A stretch of 64,000 bases of DNA from Mycobacterium sp. (GTDB taxonomy: Bacteria; Actinomycetota; Actinomycetes; Mycobacteriales; Mycobacteriaceae). The position numbers were made by a program, and so were the translations under genes. Each line of letters begins with the position of its first letter. Within the stretch, counting starts at the first letter, position 1. The stretch spans positions 1 to 64,000 of the forward strand of contig JAKFVT010000006.1 in the NCBI GenBank assembly GCA_021732005.1, written 5' to 3'. The notes beneath the pieces are model-generated. The model saw only the letters and a list, made by a program, of their open reading frames with translations. It was not told the DNA's origin and ran no database searches. Shown here in pieces: positions 62,234-64,000 of this stretch.

Positions 62234-64000
62234 TCACGGAGCTAGGTAGGCGCTCCGTGCTGCTTCGGCCTTCGCCCAGTCTTCCTGGAACTCCGCGATG
62301 GTGGGTTTGGTGCTCATCTTCTCGGCAGCGTGCGAGTGCCCCGTCATCCGGTCGCAGGCGCGCGCGAACAGCGGCTCGATGACCGCGGTGGCAGCCACCA
62401 ATCGCGTCGCGTCGATTTTCGAGAGTCTCGTCATCATGATGTTGTGCCGATAACGTTGGGTGACATTTCGGAGGAGATCTTGCTCCACGAAGGCTTCGCA
62501 CCATGCGCGCAGCAAGTCGTACGCCTCTTTTATGAGCGCGTCCTGGACGACGGCCTCAGCCTTGGGCATGGCTTGTAGTTTGGCGTTTATCCGTTTCCCG
62601 AGATCTGCAGGTGTGTCGAGCTGTGGCTCGACATCGGCGGCAAGAATGCCCTTGTGTTCGCCGCCGTCCCGTACTTCGTAAATCTTGACGCGGAGCTTCT
62701 TGTTCTGCCGGACTGAAATGAGTGCGGAGGCGAACATGATGTTGTGCGTTAAAACGATGACTTGATGCGTTTCGGCGAGGTTCTGGATTCGCGCAGCAAC
62801 CTCATCGAGCCGGCGGTAGTCGAGGCTCGTCACCGGGTCATCGAAAATTAATGGTGCTTTGGTACCTCGCATGCGACTTTCGGCAAGGAAATCGGCCAGC
62901 GCCAGCACCTTTTGCTCGCCCTCGGACAACACGGCCGAGGGGCGATAGCTTGCCACGACCTTCTTGCGCTGTGCTTGCCCGCTCCGGCCCTGGAAATGGA
63001 GTGCAACATTGGGAGCGTTTAGCCGACTGCACTCCTCGACGAACAAGGCTTCAAAGTTCTTATTGACGAGATCTTCGCTCGCAAGCTTTGACTGGAGGGT
63101 CAGCTGCTTGGCGGCCCCGTTGGATATTGTTTTCGACAACTTCTCCAAAAGCTGTGCCCTTTTGGCACGGCGGACGTACTCCCGTGCGGTAGGGAGGTTC
63201 TTATTGAGCTCGATACGAGCGCCGAGTTCGGACAGTTCCTTTTGCTTCGTGGCCAACGCCGTTGCTGCATTCTCTTTGTCGCTGGTCAGTTGCTTGGCGC
63301 GATTGGTTGCTGCGGTGAGTGCGGCTTCCAGTTGGGGTCCAATACTCGTCGCATCATCGACGAGGCTGGCGCACGGCAGCGCTCGGCCCGCCGTGGATTC
63401 GGAGATCGTAGTCGCAGCATCGGACAAGAGCTTCACAGCCTTCGGCGCCCAATCCGGTGCGCCATCTCTCGATGCTTGATCTGTTGCGTATTCCTTCGCG
63501 CGACTCATCTCGGACTCGCTGAGCGCAAGTCGCGCGCCGGTCAATGACGTCTGCGCGGCACCGAGCTGTTGCACCAGAGTTTCGTCTAGAAATGTCCGGT
63601 AACGCGCGAGCAGGTTGGTGGCCGCAGGTGAAAGAGTCTGCGAGCAGTAAAGGCAGTTGTCTCCTTCTTGGGGGTAGTCGTCGCGGCCCAAGTGTTGCCT
63701 GTAGGTCTCACCCGCCGCAACGAACTGCTGCCAATGTTCGTCGGGTTGTCCCGGCAGCTCGTCTTCGGTGAACAACTCTTCGCGGGCTTCCGCTCTCCGC
63801 TTCTCCGCTTCGCCGACCGCAGTGACTGCCTGCTCGTAGCGGGGAGCGTCGAACGACTTGATTGCGCTTACTAGGTCGTTCAGACACCTCAGCTCGCGCT
63901 CTACCTGTTGCGCATTGGTGACCAGGGCGTCGAGGGTGTTGGAGCGAAGCGCGTTAACTTCCTCGTTGAGCCGCCCGTAGTTTGCTTCAGCTTCTTCGTC
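62234..64000 (-). CDS. AAA ATPase with zinc-hook motif, RloC/PrrC-like (N-terminus outside window)
   Basis: The frame is open to the window edge, giving 588 residues without the N-terminal Walker A. A CLYC pair inside a coiled coil resembles the zinc hook of RloC and Rad50. After it come a second coiled coil, the ABC signature LSEGEQKVLALADFL, Walker B with D-loop PLIFDDPVTSLDYRR and the switch VLTHN. About 170 residues follow, with RMTGHSH (62331-62351), an R-x5-H pattern like HEPN nucleases. RloC is a tRNA anticodon nuclease used against phage. This is inference. Codon use is richer in A/T than its neighbours. Confidence 0.8.
   Translation of the reverse strand, partial: DEEAEANYGRLNEEVNALRSNTLDALVTNAQQVERELRCLNDLVSAIKSFDAPRYEQAVTAVGEAEKRRAEAREELFTEDELPGQPDEHWQQFVAAGETYRQHLGRDDYPQEGDNCLYCSQTLSPAATNLLARYRTFLDETLVQQLGAAQTSLTGARLALSESEMSRAKEYATDQASRDGAPDWAPKAVKLLSDAATTISESTAGRALPCASLVDDATSIGPQLEAALTAATNRAKQLTSDKENAATALATKQKELSELGARIELNKNLPTAREYVRRAKRAQLLEKLSKTISNGAAKQLTLQSKLASEDLVNKNFEALFVEECSRLNAPNVALHFQGRSGQAQRKKVVASYRPSAVLSEGEQKVLALADFLAESRMRGTKAPLIFDDPVTSLDYRRLDEVAARIQNLAETHQVIVLTHNIMFASALISVRQNKKLRVKIYEVRDGGEHKGILAADVEPQLDTPADLGKRINAKLQAMPKAEAVVQDALIKEAYDLLRAWCEAFVEQDLLRNVTQRYRHNIMMTRLSKIDATRLVAATAVIEPLFARACDRMTGHSHAAEKMSTKPTIAEFQEDWAKAEAARSAYLAP

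Overview
The window is mycobacterial chromosome, most likely from a fast-growing, non-tuberculous species (Mycolicibacterium type). Base composition is high in G+C and GTG/TTG starts are common. Gene content and order follow, from memory, the Mycobacterium tuberculosis block running from mmpS3 and qcrB through trpD, pimB, fadD15, aroG, pknL and mptA, the mraZ-to-wag31 division and cell-wall cluster, and on to Rv2144c. No PE/PPE gene, insertion sequence, tRNA, rRNA or CRISPR array was seen. Two familiar neighbourhoods differ from M. tuberculosis as I recall it: a cutinase, an acyltransferase and a small secreted protein sit between pimB and fadD15, and murE follows pbpB directly.

Layout. 1-5.5 kb: end of an MmpS protein, a small membrane protein, then on the minus strand the cytochrome bcc genes qcrB, qcrA, qcrC and ctaE, joined by ATGA or near-ATGA overlaps. 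5.6-12.1 kb: trpD, a DEDDh exonuclease/UvrC-like fusion, a four-cysteine mini-protein, an NlpC/P60 hydrolase, an HExxH protein and pimB. 12.1-16.2 kb: the cutinase, acyltransferase and secreted-protein block, then fadD15. 16.2-22.4 kb: two SRPBCC proteins, an ArsA-like ATPase, a PlsC acyltransferase, a GT-C mannosyltransferase and RNase AS. 22.4-31.8 kb: aroG, a flavin monooxygenase with a tightly regulated-looking promoter, pknL with its divergent partner, mptA, a prenyl synthase, lppM, a GNAT protein and a DUF3040 protein.

31.8-53.1 kb is the dcw cluster: mraZ, rsmH, an ftsL-like gene, pbpB, murE, murF, mraY, murD, ftsW, murG, murC, ftsQ, ftsZ, pgeF, a PLP-binding protein, sepF, yggT, wag31 and a small membrane gene. 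Most neighbours overlap or nearly touch. Together they make lipid II, build the septum and organise polar growth. Breaks with promoter-like or operator sequence occur before mraZ (MraZ boxes), murE, pgeF, yggT and wag31; the gap before ftsZ has no convincing promoter.

53.1-64 kb is accessory: an SRPBCC-epimerase fusion, an unusual long pyruvate-kinase-like protein, an operon of sulfotransferase, alkylsulfatase-like hydrolase, SDR and glutamine amidotransferase, a RidA/acetamidase pair, and at the right edge an A/T-richer gene for an AAA ATPase with a zinc-hook motif resembling RloC, a possible anti-phage protein cut by the window end.

Gene functions are assigned from motifs and remembered family features; nothing was searched or computed.
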